From Candidatus Endomicrobiellum cryptotermitis (GTDB taxonomy: Bacteria > Elusimicrobiota > Endomicrobiia > Endomicrobiales > Endomicrobiaceae), in assembly GCA_031257835.1 (NCBI GenBank), contig JAIRNY010000027.1, positions 1 through 41,880 of the forward strand: DNA of 41,880 nt. Direction: 5' to 3'. The notes under the pieces were generated by a model. It did not search any database. It was not told the DNA's origin and saw only the letters and a list, made by a program, of their open reading frames with translations. Made by a program: the position numbers and the translations under genes. This document shows, piece after piece, positions 16,286-25,025 of this stretch (position 1 is the stretch's first letter; each line of letters starts with the position of its first letter).

Positions 16286-16635
16286 TAAAAACTTATAATG
16301 GCAGAAAACTCGGTGTAACAAGCTCGCATAAAAAAGCATTACTTCGCAATTTAGCTACCCAATTGTTTCTTCATGAGAAAATAACTATTACACTTCCAAA
16401 AGCAAAAGAGCTTGTAAGTTACGCTGAAAAACTCGTAACAAAAGCAAAAAAAACAGATTTAAGTGCTATAAGAGCAATAAATAGTGAAATTCATAGCAAA
16501 GATGTTGCAAAAAAAGTTTTTGATGTTTTGGTTCCAAGGTACAAAGAAAGACATGGCGGATACACACAAATTTTAAAAGTTGGAACAAGGCGTGGTGATA
16601 GTGCAGAAATAGCTATAGTGAAATTAGTTGTTTAA
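16282..16635 (+). CDS. rplQ: 50S ribosomal protein L17
   Basis: L17 lies on the 50S surface near the tunnel exit. The 117-residue sequence has the HKKALLRNLATQLFLHEKITITLPKAKEL core and the C-terminal motif RYKERHGGYTQILKVGTRRGDSAEIAIVKLV. Length is normal. The ATG at 16282 overlaps the rpoA stop by four bases, so it is likely translated by coupling. It closes the alpha cluster; a 238-bp gap follows. Confidence 0.96.
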   Translation: MIKTYNGRKLGVTSSHKKALLRNLATQLFLHEKITITLPKAKELVSYAEKLVTKAKKTDLSAIRAINSEIHSKDVAKKVFDVLVPRYKERHGGYTQILKVGTRRGDSAEIAIVKLVV

Positions 16636-16873
16636 CAAATTTTTGTTATAACAGCGTTCAATTAATGTAATTTACTATACAATATAAATTATGTTTTTAG
16701 TGTAAAATCAAACTGTTAAATTTATATTTATTTAAATATTAAAAAGTTTAGACCGTTGATAAGGTTGATAAGATAGTTAAGGCAAAAAATCCTATAAAGT
16801 TTTATGTTGCGTTAGCTTAATTCTGTACTATAACTTTTTATTTACTGATTTTAAAGAGGGAGAAAAATTGTAA
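16636..16873 (+). promoter_or_regulatory. rplQ-mreB gap with a candidate mreB promoter
   Basis: This 238-bp AT-rich gap holds no ORF, no tRNA and no clear terminator. The best promoter candidate is TTGCGT at 16807-16812 with TATAAC at 16829-16834, a 16-bp spacing; the -10 box matches 5 of 6 bases but the -35 only 3 of 6. It would start an mre/rod transcript about 35 bp before the mreB ATG. Read-through from rplQ is equally possible. Confidence 0.35.
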
Positions 16874-17902
16874 ATGTTTAATTATATTTTTAGTTTGTTT
16901 TCATACGATATGGGTATTGATCTTGGTACAGCTTCGGTTTTGGTGTACATTAAAGGCAAAAATATTGTTTTAAGAGAACCTTCGGTAGTTGCTATGGACA
17001 AAGAAACAAAACGGGTTTTAGCTATTGGCATTGATGCAAAAAAAATGTTAGGCAAAACTCCTGCAAATATTATTGCTTTAAGGCCTCTTAGGAATGGCGT
17101 TATAGCAGATTTTGAAGCTACAGAAAAAATGATTAGATATTTTATAAAGAAGGTGCATAACAAAAGAGCGTTACTTCATCCAAGAGTAGTTATAGGTGTA
17201 CCTTCTGGGATAACAGAAGTTGAACGAAGAGCAGTAAGAGAATCTGCAGAGCAAGCCGGCGCAAGAGAAGTATATCTTATAGATGAACCTATGGCTGCAG
17301 CAATTGGGGCTGGAATTCCTATCCAAGACCCTGAAGGTAGTATGATAGCAGATATTGGTGGTGGTACAACAGAAGTTGCTGTCGTTTCTTTAGGTGGGCT
17401 GGTATTAGCAAAATCTTTAGAAGTTGCTGGTGACAAGATGGACGAAGCAATCATTCAATATTTTAGACGCAAATATAACCTTACAATTGGGGAAAATACT
17501 GCTGAATCAGTAAAAATGCAAATTGGTTCAGCTTTTCCTTTAGAGCAAGAACTGGTGATGAATGTAAAAGGAAGAGACTTGCTTACAGGCCTTCCTAAAA
17601 CTGTAACAATCTCTTCAGAAGAAGTTAGAATAGCGTTAGAAGATCCTATAAGAAAAATAGTAGAGATAGTAAAAAATGTTTTAGAGGAAACCCCTGCGGA
17701 ACTTTCTGCAGACCTTGTAGACAGAGGTATAATATTAAGTGGTGGAGGTTCTTTAGTAAAAGGATTTCCTGAACTATTATCTCACGAGACACAACTTCCT
17801 GTAAATCTTGCAGACGACCCTCTTACTTGCGTAGCAAAAGGAACGGGCGCATATTTAGAAGAACTTGACAACATAAAAAGATCTAAGAAGAAAAATATAT
17901 AA
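16874..17902 (+). CDS. mreB: Rod shape-determining protein MreB
   Basis: MreB is the bacterial actin that forms membrane-bound filaments guiding lateral wall synthesis. The 342-residue protein has an amphipathic-looking N-terminus ([10 protein letters not shown]), phosphate-1 motif DLGTAS at 16-21, phosphate-2 motif DIGGGTTE at 160-167, [16 protein letters not shown], and a [13 protein letters not shown] adenosine-binding segment near the end. Length is normal. AGGGAGA lies about ten bases before the ATG at 16874. It heads mreBCD-mrdA-rodA, implying a rod-shaped cell or rod-type elongation. Confidence 0.96.
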   Translation: MFNYIFSLFSYDMGIDLGTASVLVYIKGKNIVLREPSVVAMDKETKRVLAIGIDAKKMLGKTPANIIALRPLRNGVIADFEATEKMIRYFIKKVHNKRALLHPRVVIGVPSGITEVERRAVRESAEQAGAREVYLIDEPMAAAIGAGIPIQDPEGSMIADIGGGTTEVAVVSLGGLVLAKSLEVAGDKMDEAIIQYFRRKYNLTIGENTAESVKMQIGSAFPLEQELVMNVKGRDLLTGLPKTVTISSEEVRIALEDPIRKIVEIVKNVLEETPAELSADLVDRGIILSGGGSLVKGFPELLSHETQLPVNLADDPLTCVAKGTGAYLEELDNIKRSKKKNI

Positions 17903-17929
17903 AACAATTTTTTGGGTTTTTAAGATGAA

Positions 17930-18769
17930 ATGAATTTATATCAAAAATCAAAATATGAAAATATTGTTTTTGTAATTTTATTACTGATATGCTTTTTGTT
18001 TATGTTTGGCAAGTTTTTTACTACTATAAACTGTATAAAACATTTTGTTTATTATATGGCCTATCCCAGCCTAAGTGTAGCAAGTGATATTTTTAAATTT
18101 TCTGGCAATTTTGCTGATAATATTAAATCTTTAATCTATCTGCATCAAGAAAATATATTTTATAAACAAAAAAATCAAGAATTAACAGACAAACTTCGTA
18201 ATTACACGTCAATAAACCGTGAGTACGAAAATTTGTTAAAACTTTTCAAGTTAGACAAAATTAACAACACAGAATCTATATACGCTAAAATTACAGTTAG
18301 AGAACCTAGCTTGTGGTATCAGAGTTTTATAATAGATAAGGGCTTAGAAGACGGTCTTTATAATGAACTGCCCGTTGTTGTTTTTAGTAAAACAAAAAAC
18401 AGTTTGTGTGCAATAGGTACTATAGTTGAAACTTACAAAAAATCATCCAAAGTTTCTTTAATAACCAACTCAGAATCTGTTCTGCCAGCAGAAATTAAAA
18501 ACAAAGGTGTAAATTGTTTGGTCGAAGGTTTTAACTCGAATTTAGTTAAAGTAACTTATATACCACTAAGCGTGGACGTTAAACCCGGTGACGAACTTAT
18601 AGTTAGCAACTTAAGTTCTTTCTTTAATGAAGGGATTCCTGTAGGTGTTATTAAAAATATTGTACAAGAACCATATGTGGATTTTCAAATTGCCACTGCG
18701 GAAGTTTATTTTGATATGTGCTCTTCAAATATAGCGATTATTTTAGTACCTCTGGAACAAAAACAATGA
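17930..18769 (+). CDS. mreC: Rod shape-determining protein MreC
   Basis: MreC is a bitopic inner-membrane protein whose periplasmic part binds and activates PBP2 in the elongasome. The 279-residue sequence has one membrane helix (about residues 12-32), a coiled-coil-prone segment (about 70-105) and a beta-rich periplasmic domain with the family features WYQSFIIDKGLEDGL and IPVGVI. Sequence conservation is low, as usual for MreC, so the call rests on topology, motifs and position. The ATG at 17930 follows mreB by 27 bp; its stop overlaps mreD. Confidence 0.92.
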   Translation: MNLYQKSKYENIVFVILLLICFLFMFGKFFTTINCIKHFVYYMAYPSLSVASDIFKFSGNFADNIKSLIYLHQENIFYKQKNQELTDKLRNYTSINREYENLLKLFKLDKINNTESIYAKITVREPSLWYQSFIIDKGLEDGLYNELPVVVFSKTKNSLCAIGTIVETYKKSSKVSLITNSESVLPAEIKNKGVNCLVEGFNSNLVKVTYIPLSVDVKPGDELIVSNLSSFFNEGIPVGVIKNIVQEPYVDFQIATAEVYFDMCSSNIAIILVPLEQKQ

Positions 18770-19254
18770 AAAAAACAACACTTTATTTTTTTATTTATAT
18801 AGTTTTTTGTTTGCTGCAATTCTTCCTTAATCAATACTTAAACGTTTTTGGAATTTCGCCAAACTTTATTTTAGTGTTAATTGTTTGTATAGGCCTTATG
18901 AAAGGTTCTTTTGACGCGCAAATTATAGGGTTTTTGTTTGGCTTTACTTGGGACGTTTTTTCTACAGACATTTTTACAACAAGGACATTGCTGTTTACAA
19001 TGTTAGGCTATTTTTCTGGGAAATTAAACAAAAAGTTTAACGCTGACAGTATTTTCTTTCAGTGTACTATTGTGCTTGTTGGAAGTTTAGTTTACAACCT
19101 AGGAATTTATTTAGTTAGCTCTATTATAATGCAAAACAACGTGTTGTGCAGTTCAAATATTACTGTGCTTAAAAACATCTCAAAAATTTTAGCTGCAGTG
19201 GCTATAACCCCTTTTGTTTTTTATGTTTTACATCGTCTTTTAAAGGAAGTGTAA
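18766..19254 (+). CDS. mreD: Rod shape-determining protein MreD
   Basis: MreD is a small multi-span inner-membrane partner of MreC. I start at the ATG at 18766, overlapping the mreC stop (ATGA), giving 162 residues that begin MKKTTLYFFIYIVFCLLQFF; an in-frame TTG at 18718 would add 16 residues inside mreC with no ribosome site. Five or so hydrophobic helices are visible, and the ISPNFILVLIVCIGLMKGSF and FGFTWDVFS stretches match the family. The next gene begins directly after its stop. Confidence 0.9.
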   Translation: MKKTTLYFFIYIVFCLLQFFLNQYLNVFGISPNFILVLIVCIGLMKGSFDAQIIGFLFGFTWDVFSTDIFTTRTLLFTMLGYFSGKLNKKFNADSIFFQCTIVLVGSLVYNLGIYLVSSIIMQNNVLCSSNITVLKNISKILAAVAITPFVFYVLHRLLKEV

Positions 19255-21039
19255 ATGGTTTGGCAAAAAAAAGACAAATTTACCTACGAAACTTTCCTTA
19301 TTAAACACAAGGCAATCCTTGTGTTTTTTATATTTTTATTTGCATGTTTATCTTTTCGTCTTTTTTATTTGCAAGTTATAAACGGCAGCAGGTATAAAAA
19401 TATTTCAGAACAACAAAGGATTCATAACACTAGAGAATGCGCTAAAAGAGGCATTATATATTCTTCAGACAACCAAGTGCTTGCAGAGAGCGAAAACTCA
19501 TACGTTTTATTGTACTATCCTTATCTAGACCACCAGAAACCTTCAGACCAAATTTTGTCAGAGATAAGCGCAATTTTAAAAAAAGAAATAAAACCTTCCA
19601 GTAGCATTTTTTCTAAGTATGGTAGAAAAGTTATAGTTCTTGCAGAAAATCTAACTCTTAAGGACATATTTAAAATTCAAGAAAAAAGGTTTAAATTAAA
19701 AGGGGTTTATGTAACAAAAGAACCTAAACGTTTATACCATTTTTCTAAAGAAACTAGCCACGTAGTAGGTTATATTAGTCAGATACAATCAAATGAGATG
19801 GAATCTTTATCTGAAATGGGCTACAAACTAGGAGACTATATTGGTAGAGGAGGTATAGAACAATTCTATGACGAGTATCTACAAGGTGAAGATGGTGGTT
19901 GGCAAATAGAAGTGAACGCTAAAGGATACAAAGTAAGAACGTCAAACTATACCCTGCCCGAGTCTGGAAATAATATATACTCTACTATAGATTTAAAACT
20001 TCAACACTGTGCATACAAGGCTCTAAAACATAGCGATACAGGTAGAGGTGCGGTAGTTGTTTTAGACGTAAAAACTGGGGCCGTAAAAGCTTTAGTGTCA
20101 TGTCCTGGGTTTGACTCAAACAAAATCTTAAATAAAAAAATTGGCAAGTATTTAAAAGATAAAAAACTTCCACTCTTTAACAGAGCGTTGCAAGCCTTAT
20201 ACCCTCCAGGATCTACATTCAAGGTTGTTACGTTTGCTGCAGCTATGGACTTGTTTGATATTAACCCTTATGAAGCTATAGAATGTAAGGGTAATTTTGA
20301 GTTAGGGGATAGAATCTACATCTGTTATCACAAAACTGCTCACGGTAGATTAAACTTAATTTCAGCTATGGCAGTTTCATGTAATGTTTATTTTTATAAC
20401 CTGGGTTTAAGATTGGGCATAAAGAACTTAGAGGTATATACTAGAAAATTTCTGTTCGGACAAAAAACTTTAATAGACTTACCAAACGAAAAGCAAGGTT
20501 TTATTCCAACACCAGAATGGAAAAAAGCAAAATTTAAAATACCTTGGCTACAAGGAGATACGTTGGTTTTTGCAATAGGACAGGGTGCAGTTTGTGTAAC
20601 GCCTCTACAAATGGCCAACATCATGTCCGTCATTGCAAACAAAGGTGTTATCCACAAACCTTATGTAGTTGATAAAATTTTAGACTTAAACGGTAACGAA
20701 GTTTATAAATATAAAGAAACACTAAACGAAAATAAAGTAGAACTTTCCAGCAAAACTTGGGAATTTTTCCACAAAGCTCTTTTAGAAGTTGTTGAAAATG
20801 GTACAGCAATAAGATGCAAAATACCAGGTATAAAAATATCAGGCAAAACAGGTACAGCGCAATTCCCGCACCAAAAAGATCACGCTTGGTTTATTTCGTA
20901 TGCTCCTTCACAAGACCCAGAAATTGCAATGGCAGTCATTGTTGAAAATGGCGGTGGCGGTGGTTTAAACGCTGTACCAATAGCAAAAAAAATATATGAA
21001 ACTTATTTTGGAGTTAGCACGCTTCCAACTTTGGATTAA
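19255..21039 (+). CDS. mrdA: Penicillin-binding protein 2 (elongation transpeptidase)
   Basis: PBP2 cross-links peptidoglycan during cell elongation, paired with the RodA polymerase. The 594-residue protein has one N-terminal membrane helix (about 21-40), a dimerisation or pedestal region, and a transpeptidase domain with STFK at 320-323 (catalytic S320), SCN at 375-377 and KTG at 531-533. The ATG at 19255 follows the mreD stop without a gap. Length is normal. It is the natural partner of the adjacent mreC and rodA products. Identity is secure; the beta-lactam-binding motifs are intact. Confidence 0.95.
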   Translation: MVWQKKDKFTYETFLIKHKAILVFFIFLFACLSFRLFYLQVINGSRYKNISEQQRIHNTRECAKRGIIYSSDNQVLAESENSYVLLYYPYLDHQKPSDQILSEISAILKKEIKPSSSIFSKYGRKVIVLAENLTLKDIFKIQEKRFKLKGVYVTKEPKRLYHFSKETSHVVGYISQIQSNEMESLSEMGYKLGDYIGRGGIEQFYDEYLQGEDGGWQIEVNAKGYKVRTSNYTLPESGNNIYSTIDLKLQHCAYKALKHSDTGRGAVVVLDVKTGAVKALVSCPGFDSNKILNKKIGKYLKDKKLPLFNRALQALYPPGSTFKVVTFAAAMDLFDINPYEAIECKGNFELGDRIYICYHKTAHGRLNLISAMAVSCNVYFYNLGLRLGIKNLEVYTRKFLFGQKTLIDLPNEKQGFIPTPEWKKAKFKIPWLQGDTLVFAIGQGAVCVTPLQMANIMSVIANKGVIHKPYVVDKILDLNGNEVYKYKETLNENKVELSSKTWEFFHKALLEVVENGTAIRCKIPGIKISGKTGTAQFPHQKDHAWFISYAPSQDPEIAMAVIVENGGGGGLNAVPIAKKIYETYFGVSTLPTLD

Positions 21040-21066
21040 CAAAAATAAATAGGAAACAAAATTAAA

Positions 21067-22413
21067 ATGATTCAAAAAAAAAGTTTTTTACAACGTTTTG
21101 TCTCTAGCGTAGACATTTGGCTTATTTTTGCAGTTTCTGTACTTCTCTTGGTAAGTTTTTGTGCTATATACTCTGCAGGTTTTACTTATGGTTTATCTTT
21201 TAGATATATTTTTGTACAACTTGTCGCTAGCGGTGCTGGTTTAGCATGCCTTTTATTTTTAGCAGGTTTTAATTATCAATACTATAAACATTTCAATAAA
21301 ACTGTTTATGTTTTATCTTTAGTGCTTCTAATATCTGTGCTCGTGTTTGGATCTTTCAAAAGAGGCACAAAAGGTTGGTTTGATTTTGGTTTTGTTTCTT
21401 TTCAACCTGTAGAGATTGCCAAAATAATGTTTGTTTTGGTACTAGCTGCATTTTTAGACGCGAAAGCAAAAATGTCAAAATCTGTTTCTTTTTTAGTTCG
21501 CGTGTTTTCAATACTTATGGGCCATTTAATTCTTATAATGATGCAACCGGACTTTTCTTCCACACTCTCATATTTCCCTGTTACTTTGGTTTTACTTTTT
21601 GTAATAGATGTAAACCCTTTTTACCTTTTTTGTATGATCGTTTTTGGCGGGCTAGCTGTAGGGATTCCTCTTTTGGCCACATTTATAAACTTACAGTTTA
21701 AATTCGTACAAGATGAAACGTTTTTATTTAAATTGGCCACATTTTTTAAAAACGATAAAAATATCATATATATAATATTTGCAACTTTAGTCTTTATTAT
21801 GGGCATTTGGCACTTTTTATGGAAATTAAAAATCGAGATTCCATTTATATACCCTGTTATTTTATGTTTATCTTTATTGTTAGGTGCTGTATCATCTGTG
21901 CCTGTAGAAAAATCTTTAAAAGATTATCAAAGAAAAAGGTTAATAGTTTTTTTTAACCCTAATATAGACCCTAAGGGAGCAGGGTACAACATAATACAAT
22001 CTAAAATAGCTATAGGATCAGGAGAAATTTTAGGTAAAGGTTTTAAAAAAGGCACACAAACTCAGCTAGGATTTCTGCCTGAACAACATACAGATTTTAT
22101 ATTTTCTGTTATAGGTGAGGAAGGTGGTTGGCTAATATCTCAAGCTACACTCATGTTTTATTTTCTTTTCATTTGGCGCGCTTTAGTTATAGCAAAAGAG
22201 GCTCGCGACAGATATGGATCTTTAGTTGCTATTGGGATTGCCACAATGTTTACTTTTTATGTTGTTATAAACATAGGAATGGTTATGGGCATGATGCCTG
22301 TAACTGGAATGCCATTACCTTTGCTTTCTTACGGAGGATCTTCCATACTTTCTTCTTTATGTGCAATAGGAATTTTGTGTTCTATTAGTTTAAGAAAACA
22401 TATTTATTACTAA
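21067..22413 (+). CDS. rodA: Rod-type peptidoglycan glycosyltransferase RodA
   Basis: RodA is a SEDS-family enzyme that polymerises lipid II into glycan strands in the inner membrane with PBP2. The 448-residue protein has about ten membrane helices; family markers are KRGTKGWFDFG, QPVEIAKIMFVL, MQPDFSST, LPEQHTDFIFSVIGEEGG and GMPLPLLSYGGSS. It is somewhat longer than common RodA proteins (about 370-420), mainly in the stretch around residues 210-280. The ATG at 21067 is preceded by AGGAAA. It closes the mre/rod cluster. Confidence 0.94.
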   Translation: MIQKKSFLQRFVSSVDIWLIFAVSVLLLVSFCAIYSAGFTYGLSFRYIFVQLVASGAGLACLLFLAGFNYQYYKHFNKTVYVLSLVLLISVLVFGSFKRGTKGWFDFGFVSFQPVEIAKIMFVLVLAAFLDAKAKMSKSVSFLVRVFSILMGHLILIMMQPDFSSTLSYFPVTLVLLFVIDVNPFYLFCMIVFGGLAVGIPLLATFINLQFKFVQDETFLFKLATFFKNDKNIIYIIFATLVFIMGIWHFLWKLKIEIPFIYPVILCLSLLLGAVSSVPVEKSLKDYQRKRLIVFFNPNIDPKGAGYNIIQSKIAIGSGEILGKGFKKGTQTQLGFLPEQHTDFIFSVIGEEGGWLISQATLMFYFLFIWRALVIAKEARDRYGSLVAIGIATMFTFYVVINIGMVMGMMPVTGMPLPLLSYGGSSILSSLCAIGILCSISLRKHIYY

Positions 22414-22639
22414 TCTAATAAAATCAAAAACATCAAAAACTGCTCTAATATTTTAACTTATTACAAAAATAAAAATATAGGGACTGATATTGAAAAATAC
22501 AGATAAGTTTGATTAAATTTTAATATAAATTTTTAAATATTCGTACTAAATTAAAATTTTATTTAAAATATTTAAAAAAAGGCCTTCTGTCTATGTATAT
22601 AACGAATAATATCAGATACCATTATTGCCTCTTTATATA
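22414..22639 (+). other. Gap after rodA with AT-rich inverted repeat
   Basis: No gene is visible. AAATTTTAAT at 22515-22524 pairs with ATTAAAATTT at 22550-22559 around a 25-base loop and can be extended imperfectly on both sides. It may be a weak rodA terminator, but no G:C pairs stabilise it. The rest is AT-rich sequence that could include the eroded 5' part of the ATPase pseudogene; I cannot read a P-loop in any frame. Confidence 0.4.
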
Positions 22640-23060
22640 AAGGTAAAATTAGAAACTACAAACGAACAGATTATTAAAGATTTTTAGGTAATAACGATTT
22701 AGTTGTTTTAGATGAAGCGCAAACAATTTCTCAAATTGGTCTAACTTTAAAAATTATTTCAGATACTTTCCCAAACATTCAAATTATTGCCACGGGGTCA
22801 AGCAGTTTTGACCTTTCAAATCATATAGGGGAACCTCTTGTAGGAAGAAGCAGAGAATTTAAGCTATTGCCATTATCTGTTAGCGAATTAAAAACCAAAC
22901 ATACTAATTTTGAAATAGAAGCCAGTAAAATAAATAATATATTAAGATTTGGCTCTTACTCATAGATTTGCCAGAGATGGAATCTATGATAGACTTAGAA
23001 AGTCTTGCTAGCAGTTATTTGTTTAAAAATATCTTAGCTTTTGAAAATATCAATAACTAA
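22640..23060 (+). pseudogene. Remnant of an AAA-type ATPase (AAA_14/DUF4143 kind)
   Basis: Three fragments in different frames read as one decayed protein. The first (from about 22640) reads KVKLETTNEQIIKDF and hits a stop at about 22685. The second, 22678-22965, contains LVVLDEAQTISQIG (a Walker B-like LDEAQ) and IIATGSSSFDLSNHIGEPL then GRSREFKLLPLSVSEL, the diagnostic core of the AAA_14 domain. It stops at 22963-22965 after LRFGSY, and 22965-23060 continues as SLASSYLFKNILAFE, the typical start of the DUF4143 region. No P-loop or C-terminal domain remains. Such ATPases are common mobile or toxin-like accessory genes. Function is certainly lost. Confidence 0.85.
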
Positions 23061-23220
23061 AAAACATATTACTTTCTCTTTCCAACAACATAAACAAACT
23101 TGAAGACATTCGCAATGAAGCAAAGTGATGTGAAGTATATGTAAAATCAATGTGGTTTTTTTTGTATAAATAGCTAAGTTTTTTCGGAGAAGGATTAGTA
23201 CAGCAAAGGTTTTTAAGTTT

Positions 23221-23853
23221 TTATTTCAATGTGAAAAGGCCGTCAAATTCATGAGAGTCAATTGATATACTATCTTTTTCTACATTTTTTGGTGTATTAA
23301 ATAATATATTGCCACTACCTTTAATACTGTAATTATAAGCTGCTGGAAGTTTGTCAATAGTTAAGACTATATTTGCTCTGGTGTTTTCTATATTTATAGA
23401 CTTAAAAATTCCGTTTGCCCTTACAGGACTATCAACACTGTCTATTTCAAGTCGCCCATTGAAATTAGTTATGTTTACATTCCCAGCGGTAGTATCTATG
23501 TCTAGGAGTCCAGAAAGTCCATTAATATTAATGGTTGCTACTGTAGAATTAATTTCTAAATTAGATATTTTAGGTACAGTCATATTAATTATTGTTTTGT
23601 CTGTAATTTCGGAATCAATTAAATAAACATTTAACTCTCTATCTTTAACAGATATTTGTCTATCTGTCTTTGGCGATTTGCTTGGCGTAATGTCTATTGT
23701 TATATCTTTAACATTTGAGGACTTTATGTTTATTGTCCCATTATTTATAATAATATCTATTTCTTTGACATTCCTTGCTGGGAATGAATATGATTCAGCA
23801 AACAAGTAAGAAGAGAAGATAAAGAAAGATATAATTATAAAAAATTTTTTCAT
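23221..23853 (-). CDS. Secreted DUF4097-like beta-repeat protein
   Basis: The 210-residue product starts with a signal peptide (MKKFFIIISFFIFSSYLFAES, cleavage probably after the alanine at 19) and then consists of short alternating beta-strand units rich in N, I and D, such as GTINIKSSNVKDITIDI and GNVNITNFNGRLEID. This is the pattern of the DUF4097/DUF4098 putative adhesin family, right-handed beta-helix-like exported proteins of unknown role. GGAGG precedes the ATG on this strand. It is the only minus-strand gene, divergent from hldD, and looks intact. Location would be periplasm or cell surface; function is not established. Confidence 0.75.
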   Translation of the reverse strand: MKKFFIIISFFIFSSYLFAESYSFPARNVKEIDIIINNGTINIKSSNVKDITIDITPSKSPKTDRQISVKDRELNVYLIDSEITDKTIINMTVPKISNLEINSTVATININGLSGLLDIDTTAGNVNITNFNGRLEIDSVDSPVRANGIFKSINIENTRANIVLTIDKLPAAYNYSIKGSGNILFNTPKNVEKDSISIDSHEFDGLFTLK

Positions 23854-23978
23854 AATACCTCCAAATGTTAAATGTTAAGTATTAATTAAAATATTTTAGT
23901 ATTTTTTGTATGTTCAGTAAAGTTAATTTTTTGTGCTATTAATAGAACTACTCTAAAATAGAGGGTTACTTATTTTTG

Positions 23979-24008
23979 TTGACAGTTTTTAGTATCTTTT
24001 TATACAAT
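23979..24008 (+). promoter_or_regulatory. Promoter of the LPS gene run (hldD onwards)
   Basis: A perfect TTGACA at 23979-23984 is followed 18 bp later by TACAAT at 24003-24008 (5 of 6), or 16 bp later by the overlapping TATACA at 24001-24006. It lies 33 bp upstream of the hldD ATG. It is the strongest -35 box in the window and fits a single transcript for hldD through lptB, whose genes overlap or abut. Confidence 0.65.
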
Positions 24009-24041
24009 ATATAAAATAGGTTGAAAATATAAGAGGTTTTG

Positions 24042-25004
24042 ATGATAATACTTACTGGCGGAGCAGGTTTTATAGGTAGTTGTTTTCTTTGGAAATTAAA
24101 TCAAGAAGGAATAAAAGATGTTTTAGTTGTTGATCACCTTGATGATAGCGAAAAATGGAAAAATTTATTAGGCAAAAGTTATTATGATTATATACAAAAA
24201 AATGATTTTTTTAATGCAGTTATAAATAGGCAAGTACCAAAGCCTGAAGCTATTATTCATCTTGGCGCATGTAGTTCTACTACTTTGTATGATGCAAGTT
24301 ATTATATAAGAAACAATTACGAATATTCAAAAGTTCTTGCTTTGTGGGCTTTTGAGCTTGGTGTGCCTTTCATTTATGCTTCTTCTGCTGCGACATATGG
24401 AAATGGCGATAATGGCTATGATGACGATATATCAAAAATAAAAAGTTTGTCTCCTCTTAATATGTATGGTTTTTCAAAACATATGTTTGACTTATGGCTT
24501 TTAAATAATAATTATTTAAATAAAACTACTGGTATTAAATTTTTTAATGTTTTTGGGCCAAATGAGTACCATAAAGGCGATATGCGTAGTGTGATATGTA
24601 AAAATTATGGTGCTGTTTTATATGATGGTCTAATAAATTTGTTTAAATCTTATAACCCTCAATATGAAGACGGTCAGCAAAGAAGAGATTTTGTATATAT
24701 AAAAGATGTAGTAGAGGTTATGTATTTTTTATTTAGAAATCCTCCAAAAACTGGAATATTTAACATTGGAACTGGTAAGTCAAGAACATGGAACGATATA
24801 GCAAAATCTATGTTTTTGGCTGTGGGGAAAAAAGAAAATATTAAATACATAGATATGCCGGATAATTTAAAGTTAAAATATCAATATTTTACAGAAGCTA
24901 AAATGGATAATTTAAAAAATGCAGGATATACAAAACCATTTATGGAATTGGAAGATTCTGTAAAAGATTATTGTTGTTATTTGGCAAATAAATCTTATTT
25001 ATAA
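24042..25004 (+). CDS. hldD: ADP-L-glycero-D-manno-heptose 6-epimerase
   Basis: HldD epimerises ADP-D-glycero-D-manno-heptose at C6 to give the ADP-heptose used in the LPS inner core. The 320-residue protein is a short-chain-dehydrogenase fold with the NAD(P) motif GGAGFIGS near its start, ASSAATYG and the catalytic YGFSK (Y and K). VDHLDDSEKWKNL matches HldD specifically. I start at the ATG at 24042, with AAGAGG at 24031-24036 five bases upstream, rather than the adjoining TTG at 24039. It heads the LPS run behind a good promoter. Confidence 0.94.
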   Translation: MIILTGGAGFIGSCFLWKLNQEGIKDVLVVDHLDDSEKWKNLLGKSYYDYIQKNDFFNAVINRQVPKPEAIIHLGACSSTTLYDASYYIRNNYEYSKVLALWAFELGVPFIYASSAATYGNGDNGYDDDISKIKSLSPLNMYGFSKHMFDLWLLNNNYLNKTTGIKFFNVFGPNEYHKGDMRSVICKNYGAVLYDGLINLFKSYNPQYEDGQQRRDFVYIKDVVEVMYFLFRNPPKTGIFNIGTGKSRTWNDIAKSMFLAVGKKENIKYIDMPDNLKLKYQYFTEAKMDNLKNAGYTKPFMELEDSVKDYCCYLANKSYL

Positions 25005-25025
25005 TTGCTTACTTTGAGGCGAAGA

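Noticed and set aside
18718-18765. MreD start inside mreC at 18718
   Set aside because: No ribosome site, and the ATG at 18766 overlaps the mreC stop in the usual coupled manner.
22128-22388. 86-codon plus-strand ORF within rodA
   Set aside because: It lies entirely in another frame of a well-conserved membrane gene and shows no protein-like features.
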